Made by a program: the position numbers and the translations under genes
Shown here: positions 1 to 11,854 of the stretch, in pieces
Numbering within the stretch: the first letter of the stretch is position 1
How the letters are laid out: each line of letters begins with the position of its first letter
From: Beroe forskalii
Lineage: Eukaryota; Ctenophora; Nuda; Beroida; Beroidae
Direction: 5' to 3'
DNA length: 64,000 nt
NCBI GenBank assembly: GCA_011033025.1
Contig: WFMF01000365.1
Span: 1 to 64,000 of the forward strand
Notes under the pieces: model-generated
Seen by the model: the letters and a program-made list of their open reading frames with translations, nothing else
What the model was told of the DNA's origin: nothing
Databases searched by the model: none

Positions 1-184
1 AAAACAAAAAAAAAAACCAAATAAAATGAAAAAAAAAAAAATTTAAATTTTCAATTGATTTTTTGAAAAGGAAATTTTTTTTTCTTTTTTATGTTTTAAA
101 ATTTTTTTTCGGGGGCCCTACCATGTTTTGTTGTATTAACTATCAGACAAAAAAGGGACAAGCCCATTCAAGCTTTTAAACGTT
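1..184. repeat. A/T homopolymer-rich low-complexity sequence
   Basis: Long runs of A and T with a C/G run near 110-120. No coding signal is visible. The texture resembles 30100-30215 and may partly be sequencing or gap-filling noise. Confidence 0.6.
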
Positions 185-440
185 AGAGGTTATCTTGAAT
201 TATTCTTCTGAACTTTCAGCCAGTGAAGCTCTTGTAGATGATCATGTAAATTCAGATTTTTTGCCCTAGTAAATCCTGCTCGATTCTGTAATTGAAGTTG
301 CTTCTTTCAAACTTATTCCATAATAGAGAGAGTTACAATAGTCCAGGCTTGAGAAAACAAGGGCATGAATAAGAGTTTCAACTTGGTTCTTGGAGGTATC
401 GTTTCATGGCTGCTATCTTCATAGTTCTGAAGCAGTTTTT
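185..440 (-). mobile_element. LINE reverse-transcriptase C-terminal fragment
   Basis: Read on the minus strand, about 390 down to 310 gives a peptide with LIHALVFSSLDYCNSLYYG. This matches the 'HAxxxSxLDYCNSLxYG' block found downstream of the RT domain in CR1/L2/Rex-type LINEs. Stops and a lost frame follow on both sides, so it is a dead, truncated piece. No other domain is preserved. The clade is uncertain beyond CR1-like. Confidence 0.6.
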
Positions 441-1015
441 CTTCAATTTCTTTATTTGAGATCCATGCTTAGCTGAGTATCCAGTGAAATCCTAAACTTT
501 TGCAGTGGACACAAATCATAAAAATTGATGGGTGAAAAAATTTCCCATGTATCTTAAGTTCAGGGCATTTTAGGTTTCCAAAACAATAATTTCTTTTTCC
601 CCATTTATTGTAGTTTGGGGGGCTTTTCACCCCATAATGATCTAAAGAAAAAAAAGTAAAAAGACCTAAAGGGGATATAAATCTATTAAGATACAAACAT
701 GCCATCTAAATGTAATACCAGCCTATTAGATCTAAAATTATAAATCTAAAAATTTGAACAAACACTTTAGTAAATTTGGGAATTTTCAACAAAAAACCCA
801 TCTAGAAAATTTTCATATAAAATTCTTGATAAGTAAACATTCAGTGTTCACTCTGCTCATTTGAAGAAGTATCTGTACCATTAATCTTTTATGTAAATAC
901 CATCTGATAAGTCAACCAATAAAATCCTCTAAAAGTTATTAAATCTGTGTTACCTTTTCATTCCTGTATAAATATTTTAATTAAATTTTCAACTTTTAGT
1001 TAGACTTTGTAAGTT
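441..1015. other. Unassigned AT-rich sequence
   Basis: A minus-strand open frame (469-705) exists but has no domain, codon character or neighbour to support it. I see nothing else here. Confidence 0.4.
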
Positions 1016-2965
1016 AGCATCAGTAACACCGATCTTTAAAGGTGGAGATACAAATGAATCCTAATGATTACAGACCAATATCTATTTTGTATAGTATCAA
1101 AATGCATAGAATATTGTGTCAATGAACAATAACAAACTACTTTGATCAAAATAAGCTCTTGACTGATCATCAATATGGTTTTAGAAAATTATTCAACAAC
1201 ATCTCACATTAGACATGTTTGATATATTGTTTGATAGTAAGTGTAAAGAAACACCCCCCAGCAACAATTTTCTGGACATAAAGAAGGCATTTGATACTGT
1301 AGACCACAGCATCCTTATAGAAGCTGAAATTCTATGGTGTTGATGGTACTGTTATTCTATGGATCAAAAACTATCTATGGACCGTAAACAAGCAACAAAA
1401 TTTCAGGAATCAAAGTATATATTTGAGCATAAAGTTTGGTGTACCACAAAGGCAGTCTTCTAGGTCCTCTGCTGTTTTAGTATATACATTAATGATATCG
1501 TTAATGCATGTAATCTATCAAAGCCCTATTTATTTGCAGATGATGGTGCACTTTTTATTTGAGAAAAAAATCTGTAGGAACAGCTATCTCAATATAAGAA
1601 TTGAAATGATGACTATCATTAAATGGCTCTGTGTTAATAAACTTGCTTTAAATGTTGATAAACCAAGATACTTATCTTTGATAATGTTCAATTTAGGTGA
1701 AAATCAATATCTTTAGTAATTACTCTGTTAAAAGAGTGCAAATCCTATAAATATCTAGGGCTAATTGTTGATAATCTTCTTAAATTTGACTTGCATGTAG
1801 ATTACATCAAGAAGAAAATACAGAAACGTATTGGAGCAATGTACAGAGGGAGCACTTTGTTACCATTGAAAAATAGAAAAATGTTTGCCAATTCACTTAT
1901 CTTACCTCATTTTTACTATTTAGACACTATTTATGGTAGGGCTCCAAAAACTAAACTTCTTGAGCTTGACATCTTATACAAAAAAGTTGCTAAAATTGCC
2001 TTAGGTGTTGAAAAGACTGAAAGTAGCATCAATGTTTATAGAGACATGAAGTGGTTGCCACTTCATCTTAGGCGATAAGTACATTTATCTAGCTATGTTT
2101 AGAATCATAAACAATGTCAGTCCTTCTAACTTTATGAATAAATTCAAGTTCATTTCTGGTGGTAGTAGAGATGGTACAAACTGTAATCTTTACACACCCA
2201 AATCTGCTAATCTAAAAACTTTACTATCTAGGAGCAAAAAGCTTGGAATATCCTCCCACTAGACCTCAGGAATATTAGTGATGCTAAAGTTTTGGGAAGT
2301 TGTATAAGGCAAAATTGTTAGATTCAATTATAACTGATCCAAACTATTCTGTAAACAATGCATTTGACCACCTATAAGCCGTTATGAGTTATCATACAAT
2401 AGGGGGTTTTATTGGCAAACAACAATATGTTGTTATTTTACATTGCAAAATAGTGTTTTTGAACTGATTTATCTCGACTAGTATATATAATAGTCCCAAC
2501 ACCAATATGGCCAACCCTGGATGCTTGTGATTTTACCTATGGATTGTACTGACTTTCTTTTATTATTGCAGTGTTATGTTGACAACAGTGTTATGTTATG
2601 TTATTTTTAATTGCTTACTTAATGTTGATTAAAACAAACATTATAATTACTTAGAATTTTTACTTGGGCAAGTTATGCAGCCTGACCTCGGCACGTCATA
2701 AAAATGCAACCTTATTTCTGTAAATATGTTTTTATTTAACTACATTTTTTTTTATTGGTATGTACTAGTTTTAAAGAGTACACTTTTAGTTACATTTATT
2801 CTAGTTTATTTTCAATATGATTAACCATATAACTATTATTAGTCCTTAGTGGGTGACTCTTTTAACAGTTTTCATAATTGACTTGATGTCTGCCCTCAGC
2901 ACATGGAATTTGCCTCTTATTATACGGGAAGAAAGGATATTTTTAGAATGAGTGCTGTAAAAAAT
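1016..2965 (+). mobile_element. Decayed CR1-like LINE (RT core to 3' UTR)
   Basis: Frame-shifted pieces of one reverse transcriptase occur in order. They are VTPIFKGGDTNESNDYRPIS (about 1025-1085), a degenerate VPQGS...LLF block near 1440-1490, an FADDGALF-like block near 1533-1555, and a 'thumb'/C-terminal part (1791-2078) with KRIGAMYRGS and MKWLPLHLRR. The 3' UTR runs to an ATT microsatellite near 2965. The same 3' UTR recurs inverted at 14035-14370, so this is a repeat family rather than a host gene. The N-terminal endonuclease is missing (5' truncation), and many stops and frameshifts show it is long inactive. Confidence 0.75.
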
Positions 2966-3559
2966 TGATATTATTATTATTATAAGTAATCAGTGAAACA
3001 CATCTGTCCTGATAACACTGAATTTCAGAATTTGATCATTTTAAAAATGACCCTGAAACTCTGTTATTGGGATCACCCTTTCCCTCCATGCAAGCAAAGT
3101 GGTGAGCAGATCCTCATCATTTGATGTTATAATTTATGCAACATTGAATTAAGAAATCACAGGTTAAAATATTGATTTGAAAGGTTGAAAGGATCTTTGA
3201 AAGGATGATGTACATTGATTCATCACAGATGAGCAACTGCTCACCCTTTCAGGTTACATGAGGCAGGACTGGGATGAACTTTGAAGTCTTTCTCTCCTTG
3301 TTGCATGCTGGGTGATCATGTAGACAATGACTTCCCTTTTCTGATGCTCATGGTCTTTTTTATCATCTTTCAATATGACAGTGGGTATTGGATAACCTGG
3401 GACAGTAGCCCACAATGAGCTGCTTCCTCTTATTACAAAATAAAACCTGAGGTAAAAACTAAATAACCTCTCTCAGAAGTACTCACTCTTACCACAAGAA
3501 TATTAAAATGGTTATATTGTAATACTCTTTGCCATTTGTGCTTTCATAGTACATTCTAC
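2966..3559. other. Unassigned intergenic sequence
   Basis: No supported ORF, repeat end or RNA gene. Short direct repeats of GAAAGGATG occur near 3180-3205. The 5' UTR of the following LINE may begin in this stretch. Confidence 0.3.
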
Positions 3560-3771
3560 CACTTAAAGTTAAATTATTTATTTTCATTCACTTAGACGCA
3601 CACTTTTTCACTCACTTTTTGGCCTTGTGAAAGGCACAAGTTTTTGGATATTGTGAATTATTTGGCTCTCAGGTCAGATCTGAAAACGCTACTGATCCCC
3701 AAGCAAAAGTTCCTTCCTTCACCCTGACCTTCTTCCGTGCTAAAGGACCGTCAACTGGGGATGACGAGGTT

Positions 3772-5784
3772 ATGGAAACCTCAGTGGAAGAGACGCCCAC
3801 CAGTACTCTTAGCTCTAGATTTAGCCAAGTGCCATTCTATCGCACTGCAGTGGAAACAAAGCTCTGTCAGAAATCGCTGGACACTGTACTTGCTGCTCTG
3901 GGACAATCTGTTTCCAAGAAAGACCTGATGGAAGACAAAAGAACGAGGGTTCTATCTCTCATCTCTGATCCCAACACAACAATACCTCTTTGTGTCACCA
4001 ATACCATTTTGAAGAAACTTGTTGTTGAAGAAGTGAGATCTGAGCTGAAAGCCTTAAATCAACCAGTGAAGGGATCAAAAGAAGTCATAAAGGACCGCCT
4101 ATCAAGGATCCTAGCCTCTCCCGACACCAACGATATCTTCAGTTACTCACCCGGTGGTTCAAATGACACCAACGAATCATCTCCTGAGGGGCTTCGTATT
4201 ACCAGCTCACTGCCCACGTCAAAAGATTTCCTTAAAATGAGCTCTGTGAAAACATCAAAGACATCCTCAAAGAGGAAGAGAACAACTCTTGCCACAACTG
4301 ACTTCAAAGGTATTTCCACTTACCTCGACTCCCTGGACGCTGCTACTGAAAAGGAAATCGGCACAGACCTCCAGTTCCTGAATCTGAAGTCTGATGGGTC
4401 CCTCAAAGCAAAGAAGAAACGAATAAGCCAGCTTCTAACAGGCAGCAAGCAACAAAATAATCCCAGCGGGTTGTCATTTGAAACTCGCCTCGAAGTTCTT
4501 GAAAAGTCTAGCCTTATGATGAGTAATAAGCTGGAGAGCCTTGAGAAATCATCCATTGCATGTGGAAACAAAATTGACATTCTTCTTGCTGAAATACGAT
4601 CCATGAATGCTCAGCAACCACCAAAGCAATCTAACTCATCTCCATCTCCTGTTAATAATGCCGAAATTCATGGTGGTATGATTGAAAAACTCAAGAACCT
4701 CAATCAGGAATCCAATATGTTGCTTGAGAAGAATGAGAAATGTATTCAAAACCTCAGGGAAACACTCAGGGAAACGGTAGTGCTGAAACGAGACCTTGAA
4801 ACTTGGCGTGACAGTGTCTTCAAAAGCTGTGATAGTGAACGTATCGAGGAAATCCACCAGATGGTATCAGCTAGCATCTCCTCTGAAAAGATTCCAATTG
4901 CAGCAAATATAGAAAGTGTAAACTCGCCCTCCACTGACCCGAGATTCGTGGCAAGATCACCATCTGAAACGAGGACAAACCCCCAAACTCCAGGCTTGAA
5001 CAGATCTGAGCAAGGTGGGAGGGCAACTTATCGTCGTATACCTGCTCCCAACAACAAAGACTCAAGCAAAAAGAATGGTAATAAACATCGTTCAGTCAAT
5101 GCCCACAAAGTAGTCCTTGTCACTGACTCCACAATGCAAACGTTCAAGTCCGAGGAGTTCTCCAGAAGATATGACGTTCACGTGGTCAAGAGACGCTCAA
5201 TCACAGCTTGGAACGAGACTATTGACCTATCAGCATCTAGCATCGCCCAAAAAGCGCCAGAAGCTATCTACATCCATCTTGGCACTCATGATCTAGTGGA
5301 GAAGGTACCTGTTGATGAGGCCGTAGATATGCTTACCTCATCAGTTGACAAAATTCTCCGTGAGACATCTCAATCCTGCAAAGTGTTCATCTCCCACGTG
5401 CTCTCTTGTGGTAGTGAGCAAGAAAAGGCTAGTGAATTGAGAGATGCTCTTTTTGATAAGATTGAATACCTTTCAAAATCTGCTGACTCATCAGACTTTT
5501 GGGCCAGAGTGGAACAGAACCTGAACAGGAACTGGGTCCCCTTATCATTACATGTTCAGGGACGGCACTATCCATCTCAACCAAAGAGGAATCAAAGTCA
5601 TCATGGGCAACTTCAGAACCAGTCTCCATCAAGCTTTCCTCTCCAGTTGATCTTTTTCTGTCAAATTCCACCTCAGTCTCTCCTCAGCTTTTTCGTGCTC
5701 TCTCCTCTCTGGTCGATCTTCTCTTTGCTGCTCCCTTTCTCTGTCTCACCCATCCCCTTTTCTGCATCTGTCAGCTTTCCTTGA
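3772..5784 (+). CDS. LINE ORF1 protein with SAP-like, coiled-coil and SGNH-like domains
   Basis: Open frame of 670 residues in element A. A SAP-like helix-turn-helix stretch lies at about residues 85-115 (EVRSELKALNQPVKG followed by IKDRLSRIL), and a weaker second one at about 190-235. A heptad-rich segment near 300-345 is probably coiled coil. At about residues 445-570 a fold-like pattern begins VVLVTDST and continues IYIHLGTHDL, resembling blocks I and III of SGNH/GDSL hydrolases (a GDS-like site and a GxND-like site, with H in place of N). The last 80 residues are Ser/Pro-rich and may be read in the wrong frame after about 5500. ORF1 proteins bind LINE RNA; SGNH-type domains are known in ORF1 of CR1-like elements. 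SAP would suggest extra nucleic-acid binding. Whether the esterase site is catalytic is unknown. Confidence 0.7.
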   Translation: METSVEETPTSTLSSRFSQVPFYRTAVETKLCQKSLDTVLAALGQSVSKKDLMEDKRTRVLSLISDPNTTIPLCVTNTILKKLVVEEVRSELKALNQPVKGSKEVIKDRLSRILASPDTNDIFSYSPGGSNDTNESSPEGLRITSSLPTSKDFLKMSSVKTSKTSSKRKRTTLATTDFKGISTYLDSLDAATEKEIGTDLQFLNLKSDGSLKAKKKRISQLLTGSKQQNNPSGLSFETRLEVLEKSSLMMSNKLESLEKSSIACGNKIDILLAEIRSMNAQQPPKQSNSSPSPVNNAEIHGGMIEKLKNLNQESNMLLEKNEKCIQNLRETLRETVVLKRDLETWRDSVFKSCDSERIEEIHQMVSASISSEKIPIAANIESVNSPSTDPRFVARSPSETRTNPQTPGLNRSEQGGRATYRRIPAPNNKDSSKKNGNKHRSVNAHKVVLVTDSTMQTFKSEEFSRRYDVHVVKRRSITAWNETIDLSASSIAQKAPEAIYIHLGTHDLVEKVPVDEAVDMLTSSVDKILRETSQSCKVFISHVLSCGSEQEKASELRDALFDKIEYLSKSADSSDFWARVEQNLNRNWVPLSLHVQGRHYPSQPKRNQSHHGQLQNQSPSSFPLQLIFFCQIPPQSLLSFFVLSPLWSIFSLLLPFSVSPIPFSASVSFP

Positions 5785-5846
5785 TCCACACTCTTCTTTC
5801 TGCTTCTTCACTCCATGGATACGTCCCATCTATCATCACCTGAACA

Positions 5847-6690
5847 TTGCCAACGCCAGCGGCATCCTTGGGCAAAAAATCAGACGATCCTGAGTTCACG
5901 AAAATCCTGCTGACTCATAAGATTGTCTGCCTCCAAGAAACCGTATCAGAAGTAAACATCGAGGGCTACAAAGCATTCAGTAACCTCCGCAAACAGGGCA
6001 AAGGTGGTGGAGTAACAACCTTGATAAGTAATGACTTGCTCCATCATTGCAAGCTCATCAAGTTACCCAATGATAAGACCACATCAGCAAATTTAGTTGT
6101 AGTCAAGTTTTATAACCCAGCCACTAAAATACGGACCTTTGTTGTGAATTGCTACATCCCTCCTTCCAACAGTGTCACTAAAGGGGTAAAGCATGACTCC
6201 TCACAGAATTTTGACTATCTGCACACCACTATCAGCAGTCTTCGTGAACAACCAGATGACGAAATACTGCTCTGTGGTGACCTCAATGCCAGAATTGGTG
6301 ATGCTTCAGGCTACAACGATCCTTCTCTTAGCAGATCCGACTTCCACCCTGATGCTGACAATTCAAACAGCGCAGACTTCATCGATGAATCTGCGCCTTG
6401 TCTCTATCCACAGATCTAGCTCCGATCAAGGCACTAACAGTCATAAGAAGCTTTCTCCTTGACCTTGTCGGATCCCAGAACCTTATAGTACTTAACGGTC
6501 GCACTCTTGGTGACTGTGCTGGAAAGTACACATGCTTCAAGTGGAATGGAAACAGCGTTGTTGACCTTTTGTCAGCTCTGGTAGCTTCACACATCGTATC
6601 AGAATCTTGTGGTAGCTAGTCACACTCTCTTTTCAGATCATAGCCCTGTTATCCTTCATCTTTGGAATCATAGCCCGGTTATAACACCAA
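5847..6690 (+). pseudogene. LINE ORF2 endonuclease domain (broken)
   Basis: APE-type endonuclease of element A in at least three frames. The catalytic Glu block reads VCLQETVSEV (about 5928). The middle shows GGGVTTLIS and the Asp/Asn block LLCGDLNARIGD (about 6270-6305). After a frame change near 6395, GRTLGDCAGKYTCFKW appears at about 6500-6545, and after another break the catalytic His block FSDHSPVIL at about 6633-6660. All expected active-site blocks can be traced, but no single frame covers them. It nicks target DNA in intact relatives. Confidence 0.8.
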
Positions 6691-6893
6691 CAAAAGCTCC
6701 TACTCACTTCGAGCCTGCTCCTTTCCAAATACAAGATCACTCCTGAAGGTCTTGACAAGTTTCAGAACATTCTCAATACTCAATCAATCCTAGCCCAGAT
6801 AGAAACCCTCAACGAACGGCTTACATCAGATAACATCAGCAGTAATGAAGCTGAATCTCTCAATAAGGATATCTTGTCCCTTTATCAATTCAG

Positions 6894-8280
6894 TTGCTGG
6901 TGAAAGCTTTGATATTCCCAAAACAAAGTGATAAGAGTAAGCCAAAGCATGAAGCATGGTTTGACCCTGCCTGTCATACAGCCAGAAGACTTTTGAAACG
7001 ATCTATTCGTGTGATGGACAACAATCCTGATAACACAAGTATAAAAGATCGACATCGTCTCAATGTCAAAGATTATCGAGCCATTGTGGAGTCTAAAAAA
7101 GATAAGTTCATTCGTAAACTGAGTGAAAAAATCAAAACAGGAAAGGTATTGTCCTGGAGAGACTTCAAGAAGCTCAAAAAATACAAGCAAAAAGACATCA
7201 AACTTGACGAATCCGAACACCTTGATAACTTTCAGAAGTTCTATGCTCAGCTCTATTCTGACGAGCACCCGACTGTTGATCAACTGACTAAGCAGGCTCT
7301 GCTCAATGATGCCGTAGACACTGCCAACTCCAGTCTACCTGATGAAGAGCTCAACAAACCATTCACAATGGATGAACTGGAAAACGCCATTAGCAGCCTC
7401 AAATCAGGAAAAAGCATCTTCATTCGACCACATCAGCAATGAGATCATCAAGGCACTCAATGCTGAAATGCTCCATCTTCTGCTCAATCTTTTCAACATC
7501 TGTCTCAAACTGGGTGTCTACTTCTGGAGCCAAAGTGTCATTACCCCGCTTCACAAGAAGGGCTGTACCTCTGACCCTGACAACTACAGGGCTATTGCTG
7601 TTTGTAGCTGTGTTGGAAAACTCCTTTCCCTGATGCTTCTGAGTCGCTTGATAAACCATCGTGACTCAAACTTTCCCGACCCTCCTAACCAAGCAGGCTT
7701 CAAGAAGGGTAGCCAGTGTAATGATCATATTTTTACATTGTTAACACTGATGGAAAAGTACAAAAGAGTCAAGCAAAAGGTCTATGCTGTCTTCATTGAC
7801 CTGAGAAAAGCCTTTGATCTTGTCTGCCGTCAAGCATTGCTCTTCAAGCTTGCCTGCTATGGAATAAATGGCGGTTTCTTTAACATCATCAAAAGCATGT
7901 ACAGCTACTCTTCTGGAAACATCAAAATCAACAACAAGATCAGCAAAAGCTTTTGATATTTCCAAAGGGACAGAACAAGGTCACCCTCTTAGCCCTGAAC
8001 TCTTCAAAGTCTATTTTCTCAAGCTTTCCAAGTTGCTCAACGAATTGGACGTCAACTGCCCCACCTTATCTGGTCTGAAAATATCACATCTTTCATGGGC
8101 TGATGACCTTGTTATCCTTAACATTTTAGATACCCAGTCACTTCAAAAACAACTTAATGTTATTGAGAACTACTGCAATGCCTGGGGTCTCTACCCAGTT
8201 AATATCTCTAAAACTAAGTTCATGGTTATGAATGGACTCTATCCTCCAAGTGCCACCTGGAGGCCGGTGGATCATTAATG
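6894..8280 (+). pseudogene. LINE ORF2 linker and reverse transcriptase (broken)
   Basis: The linker (6894-7430) is lysine-rich, with WFDPACHTARRLLKRS as in LINE ORF2 proteins between EN and RT. RT follows in the next frame: SVITPLHKKG and NYRAIAVCS (7537-7610), NQAGFKKG (about 7690), and motif A as VFIDLRKAFDLV (about 7792-7830). After a further frame change come GTEQGHPLSPELF (about 7968-8005) and the catalytic block WADDLVIL (about 8098-8120), with Trp where Tyr/Phe is usual. WGLYPVN..KTKFMV ends the palm. Frame changes near 7430, 7950 and 8270 inactivate it. Confidence 0.85.
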
Positions 8281-8285
8281 GAGAT

Positions 8286-9461
8286 GAGATCGAGCTTGTT
8301 ACCTCCTACTGCTACCTGGGTACATCATCAGCAACAAAGGGAACTTCAGCCAGGCCGAAGACTCGCTTTACAAGAAAGGCCTCGGGGCATACTTCAGTCT
8401 TAGGAACACTGTTGACAGGAGACATGTGGATCCCAAGAACCTACAGCAACTCTTTGGTTCCCTTGTCACACCCATCCTAACCTACGGGTGCCAAGTCTGG
8501 CTTCCCTAGCCGACCTGTTGTGAAACACCTTATCTCTTGCTTTGACCGTGACTGTAACATCAACAATTATGTCTCCAAAATTGCCAAGGTGCGCTTTGAG
8601 CAGGTTCATCTACGCCACCTCAAGTATCTGCTAGGTATAAGGCGCAATGCATCCAACTCTGCTGCCTGGGGTGAAACTGGCAGATTTCCACTTCTCATCG
8701 ATAGTCTGAAGCTCTACGCCAAATACTTCAAGAGACTGGCAGAGATGGAAGATTCAAACTTGCCAAGGCAGCATTCAATGAACAGGTAAATCTTGGCTTA
8801 TTATGGTACTCCAACATGAAGTCTATCATCGAAAGTTTTATGACAGACGGTAATAATCAGCATCAACTGACAGCTGTTTCGGCCACTCATCTTGCTGAAG
8901 CTGCGTCTCCCGTGTTACTGGTCAAGAACCTTCAGGATCATTTCACTGAGGCATGGAGATTTACTTTGGAGCAATCAAGCAGGCTCTCATTTACAGAGAG
9001 GTCAAAGACAAGATCACGTGGAGCATTACCTTGACCATGCCCGCAATTTTGAGGACAGGAAATTTACTGCAAGGATCCGCTGTAGTGCTCACAAACTCAA
9101 TATTGAAACTGGTAGGCACAAAAACATTCCCTAAAGCAAAAGGACCTGTGACTTCTGCTCTTCAAAAGGAATCGACATCTCAGCCATTGAAGACGAAGAA
9201 CACATCCTTGCCAATTGTCCGCTAGCAGCATCACAAAGGCAAAAGATGGCTTCATTGATCAACAGTCTTGACATCAACCATGGTGATACTCCTCTCAATG
9301 GCATTCAGATAGCCAGGACAACTCCAACAGATCCTGCTGAATCAAACAATGATGCACTTGTGAGACATATTCAAATCACGACCAGGACAATCAAAATTAT
9401 GTACAAGAGCATTCTAAAGTACAAAAAGGAACTGTCTCAACAAGGTGAAAGCTTATCTTAG
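8286..9461 (+). pseudogene. LINE ORF2 C-terminal domain (broken)
   Basis: Post-RT part of element A, in several frames. It begins with a YCYLG block (about 8310), as seen just after RT in many LINEs. VRFEQVHLRHLKYLLGIRR (about 8593-8645) and GETGRFPLLIDSLKLYAK (about 8671-8725) follow. Then come TARIRCSAHKLNIETGRH (about 9064-9117) and, in the next frame, a CDFC...DEEHILANCPL zinc-knuckle-like motif (about 9149-9223). The tail to 9461 has no known motif. The order and motifs match the C-termini of CR1/Rex-like ORF2 proteins. Confidence 0.75.
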
Positions 9462-9602
9462 ATCTCCTGTGGTTCCACCTTCAATCTCTCTCTCCTCAGT
9501 CTTTCCTCCTTCCGCTTCCTGCTCTTTTGTTTGTCCAGCCTTGTCTGCTCTTTTCATCTTCTGAGACCTCATCTCTTAGGGCCTGTGTTGTCTATGTCCC
9601 AC

Positions 9603-9790
9603 TCAGTTTGGATCCCAGATGGCTGAGTGGAAAAGAGGGGGTGTTTCCGACTTGCGCTGGTAGTGATCCAGCCACCTGCTACATATGTGTGGGAAGCAGG
9701 TGCCCCTCCGATGCTCACCTGGCTGAATACCGATTTGGGCTTAACTGTGTCCCATGCGTGGGGCATGCGTAGGCCGGGGGACAACATCAA
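9603..9790 (+). repeat. tRNA-derived SINE-like segment in the LINE 3' UTR
   Basis: TGGCTGAGTGG at 9620-9630 is a perfect match to the tRNA/Pol III A-box consensus. A B-box-like GGTAGTGATCC follows at 9659-9669 (about 7 of 10 consensus positions), at tRNA-like spacing. The stretch is GC-richer than its surroundings. It could be a SINE head captured in the 3' UTR, or an unrelated fluke. No poly-A or clean SINE end was found. Confidence 0.4.
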
Positions 9791-10100
9791 CCCTATCCAT
9801 TTCTTCTTTTTCTCATTCTCCTTCTCCAGGTCTTCGTGAGTTCTTGTTGCTTTGCTCCTCCTGCACCATCACTCCTGTTACATCAGCTCTCATCAGTTCT
9901 TATTTCTCTTCAGCATCTCTCTGTTGGCTCTTTGGTACGTGCCCGCTTTATGGTCCCCTAATCTCACCTAGATCCTTCAAGTATTTCAAATTGTGAACCC
10001 TTTTTGTATCCTTTTTTCTTCCTCGAATCAGTACATTGATGACTCCGCATCAAATCAATTCCATCACCATAACACATCACCAAATCACCAAATCACAATA

Positions 10101-10820
10101 TCATCTCCGTTTAACATAAGCTACTGACTTGTGTGTGATTTGAATGACATTGCTTTTGTCACAAATTATATTTTAAAATTCTTGTAAAAAATTCTTGTAA
10201 AAAATTCTTTTGGTTTCAGTTTGGTCTAAACACTGCTGAGTATAAGCCTGCCTTAAAAGCAGTGTTCCTAATTGACAATTTATTATTATTATATCCTAAA
10301 TGATTGCATTCAAGCATTGAACCAACTGACTGACAAACATGATAACCACCGTGGTAAAAACTCTTCTCATGGAAGTAGAGTTCTCCTTCTGCCTTCTAGT
10401 GCCACGGAAATATCCTCCAGTTATGATAGTCCAATTAACACAGTTTTGATTGTAGATTTGTAATTGTACACCCATGTAAAATAAAAGAATGTAACAATTC
10501 ATGTTCCCCCTTCATACTATATGAACTTTGGATTATATAAAGATTAGTTACCCTCCCTTACCATCAATTTACACTTTCCATATTCTACATTCATCATTTT
10601 GGATGTTAATTAGAATGCTCTGTTTCCCTGCCAATTCTCTTGGAAGTGGTAGATAATAGATATGTACAAGCTCCTGCCAGTGTTTATCTGAAAGGTAATA
10701 TTGATTATTTGGTTGAAATATGAAGTCACTTCAGAAGAAATAACATTAAAATATTATGTTTATATTTTTTATCATTTGACATTTAAAAGATGTTCAGTTG
10801 TTAGATTTATGTCCTCAGTC
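10101..10820. other. Unassigned sequence
   Basis: AT-rich, with short direct repeats (AAAATTCTTGTAA twice near 10175-10205). No gene, RNA or clear element end is visible. Confidence 0.3.
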
Positions 10821-10822
10821 CT

Positions 10823-11107
10823 TTGTTTCCTCTGCAGGAAGTTGTTTGGAACAGTTACCTCACAAGTCCTCTTGATCATGTCTGCTTTCACCTCCACAGT
10901 TTGACTGTAAATGGACCCATGCTCAGATTTATTCGTGCATATTTGAAGAACAGGAAACAGCAGGTAGTAATTGGTGGATCACTGTCGACTCAGTTACCAG
11001 TCAACTCAGGAGTACCCCAAGGTTCTATTCTAGGTCCCTTGCTATTTGTTTCATTTATTAATGACATGTTCGACTGTATAAGTCCTGAAACTAACATCGC
11101 CCTTTGA
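10823..11107 (+). mobile_element. LINE reverse-transcriptase fragment
   Basis: A single 94-residue open frame covers part of an RT palm. It has LTVNGPMLRFIRAYLKNRKQ, then SGVPQGSILGPLLFVSFIND, and ends at SPETNIAL just before the expected YADD block. The match to CR1/Jockey-type RT is strong. Neither the N- nor C-terminal remainder is present nearby, so it is an isolated fragment flanked by unrelated AT-rich DNA. Confidence 0.8.
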
Positions 11108-11854
11108 TCTCCCACCAATTGGCAGGTACAGTGAGCACTCTCCTGATTGTACAATTTGTCCCTCATTCCGTCAATGGTGTAAACATCGAAACATGTATTT
11201 TTCTATTTGACAGTTAAATGATGTTCAGTTTTATTAAGTGACAGTCCACCTTTAAATCACAAGATATTTTAGCTTATGTAACATAAATTAAAATAAAGAA
11301 CTCCTTGACATTATGTATTACCGATCGTTTAAAATGTAAAAATAGCGATCAATCAATTCGCAGAAAAGCTCTTGGCCGTTGGGGAGGTGACTGGTTACAT
11401 TCGCCTCAACCTATATGGGTGAATGAATCATGCTGGAGGATGAAAGGTTTTCATCAACTGTTCAAACTTATTCCTTATCATGAATTTTGATTCTTATTAA
11501 ACTTGATTAATTAACCTTTTACTGTATCATTGTACCTTCGTAATTAGAGATAGAACTCAGAATTTAGTGTCACAATTAAGCAAATACTTCAATTCGTGAT
11601 AACTGATTAAATAATGAAATATGATACTGATTCGTAATTGTGGTTCATTTGAGATCAGATAAGAATTAATCTTTTCCCAAACATCCTACCCCACGAACGA
11701 AACGATGTATTATTACTTGACTTGTTATTGCTGATTCGCCAGCTTTGTGGGTAACCTGAAGCCCTTTCCGCCCAAATTAACGAACTTGAGACTTGAGCAG
11801 TATTATTTCTACGAACCCATTTCTTTCATTTCATTAAACTTTGTAGCTAGCTTT
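11108..11854. other. Unassigned AT-rich sequence
   Basis: No supportable ORF or repeat structure seen. Confidence 0.3.

Larger units (their letters stand above)
3560..10100 (+). mobile_element. Large, broken, near full-length LINE (element A)
   Basis: Recognisable parts lie in the expected order: a probable 5' UTR, ORF1 (3772-5784), APE-type endonuclease (about 5847-6670), reverse transcriptase (about 6894-8280), the C-terminal domain with a zinc-knuckle-like end (8286-9461), and a 3' UTR fading into a CACCAAATCA-type repeat near 10080-10100. ORF1 is still open but ORF2 is split by about eight frame changes or stops. An esterase-like domain in ORF1 is known from CR1-like elements, which supports a CR1-related clade. 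The outer borders are approximate because no target duplication was identified. Confidence 0.8.

Noticed and set aside
469-705. 78-residue minus-strand ORF
   Set aside because: No domain, no splice context, AT-rich random composition.
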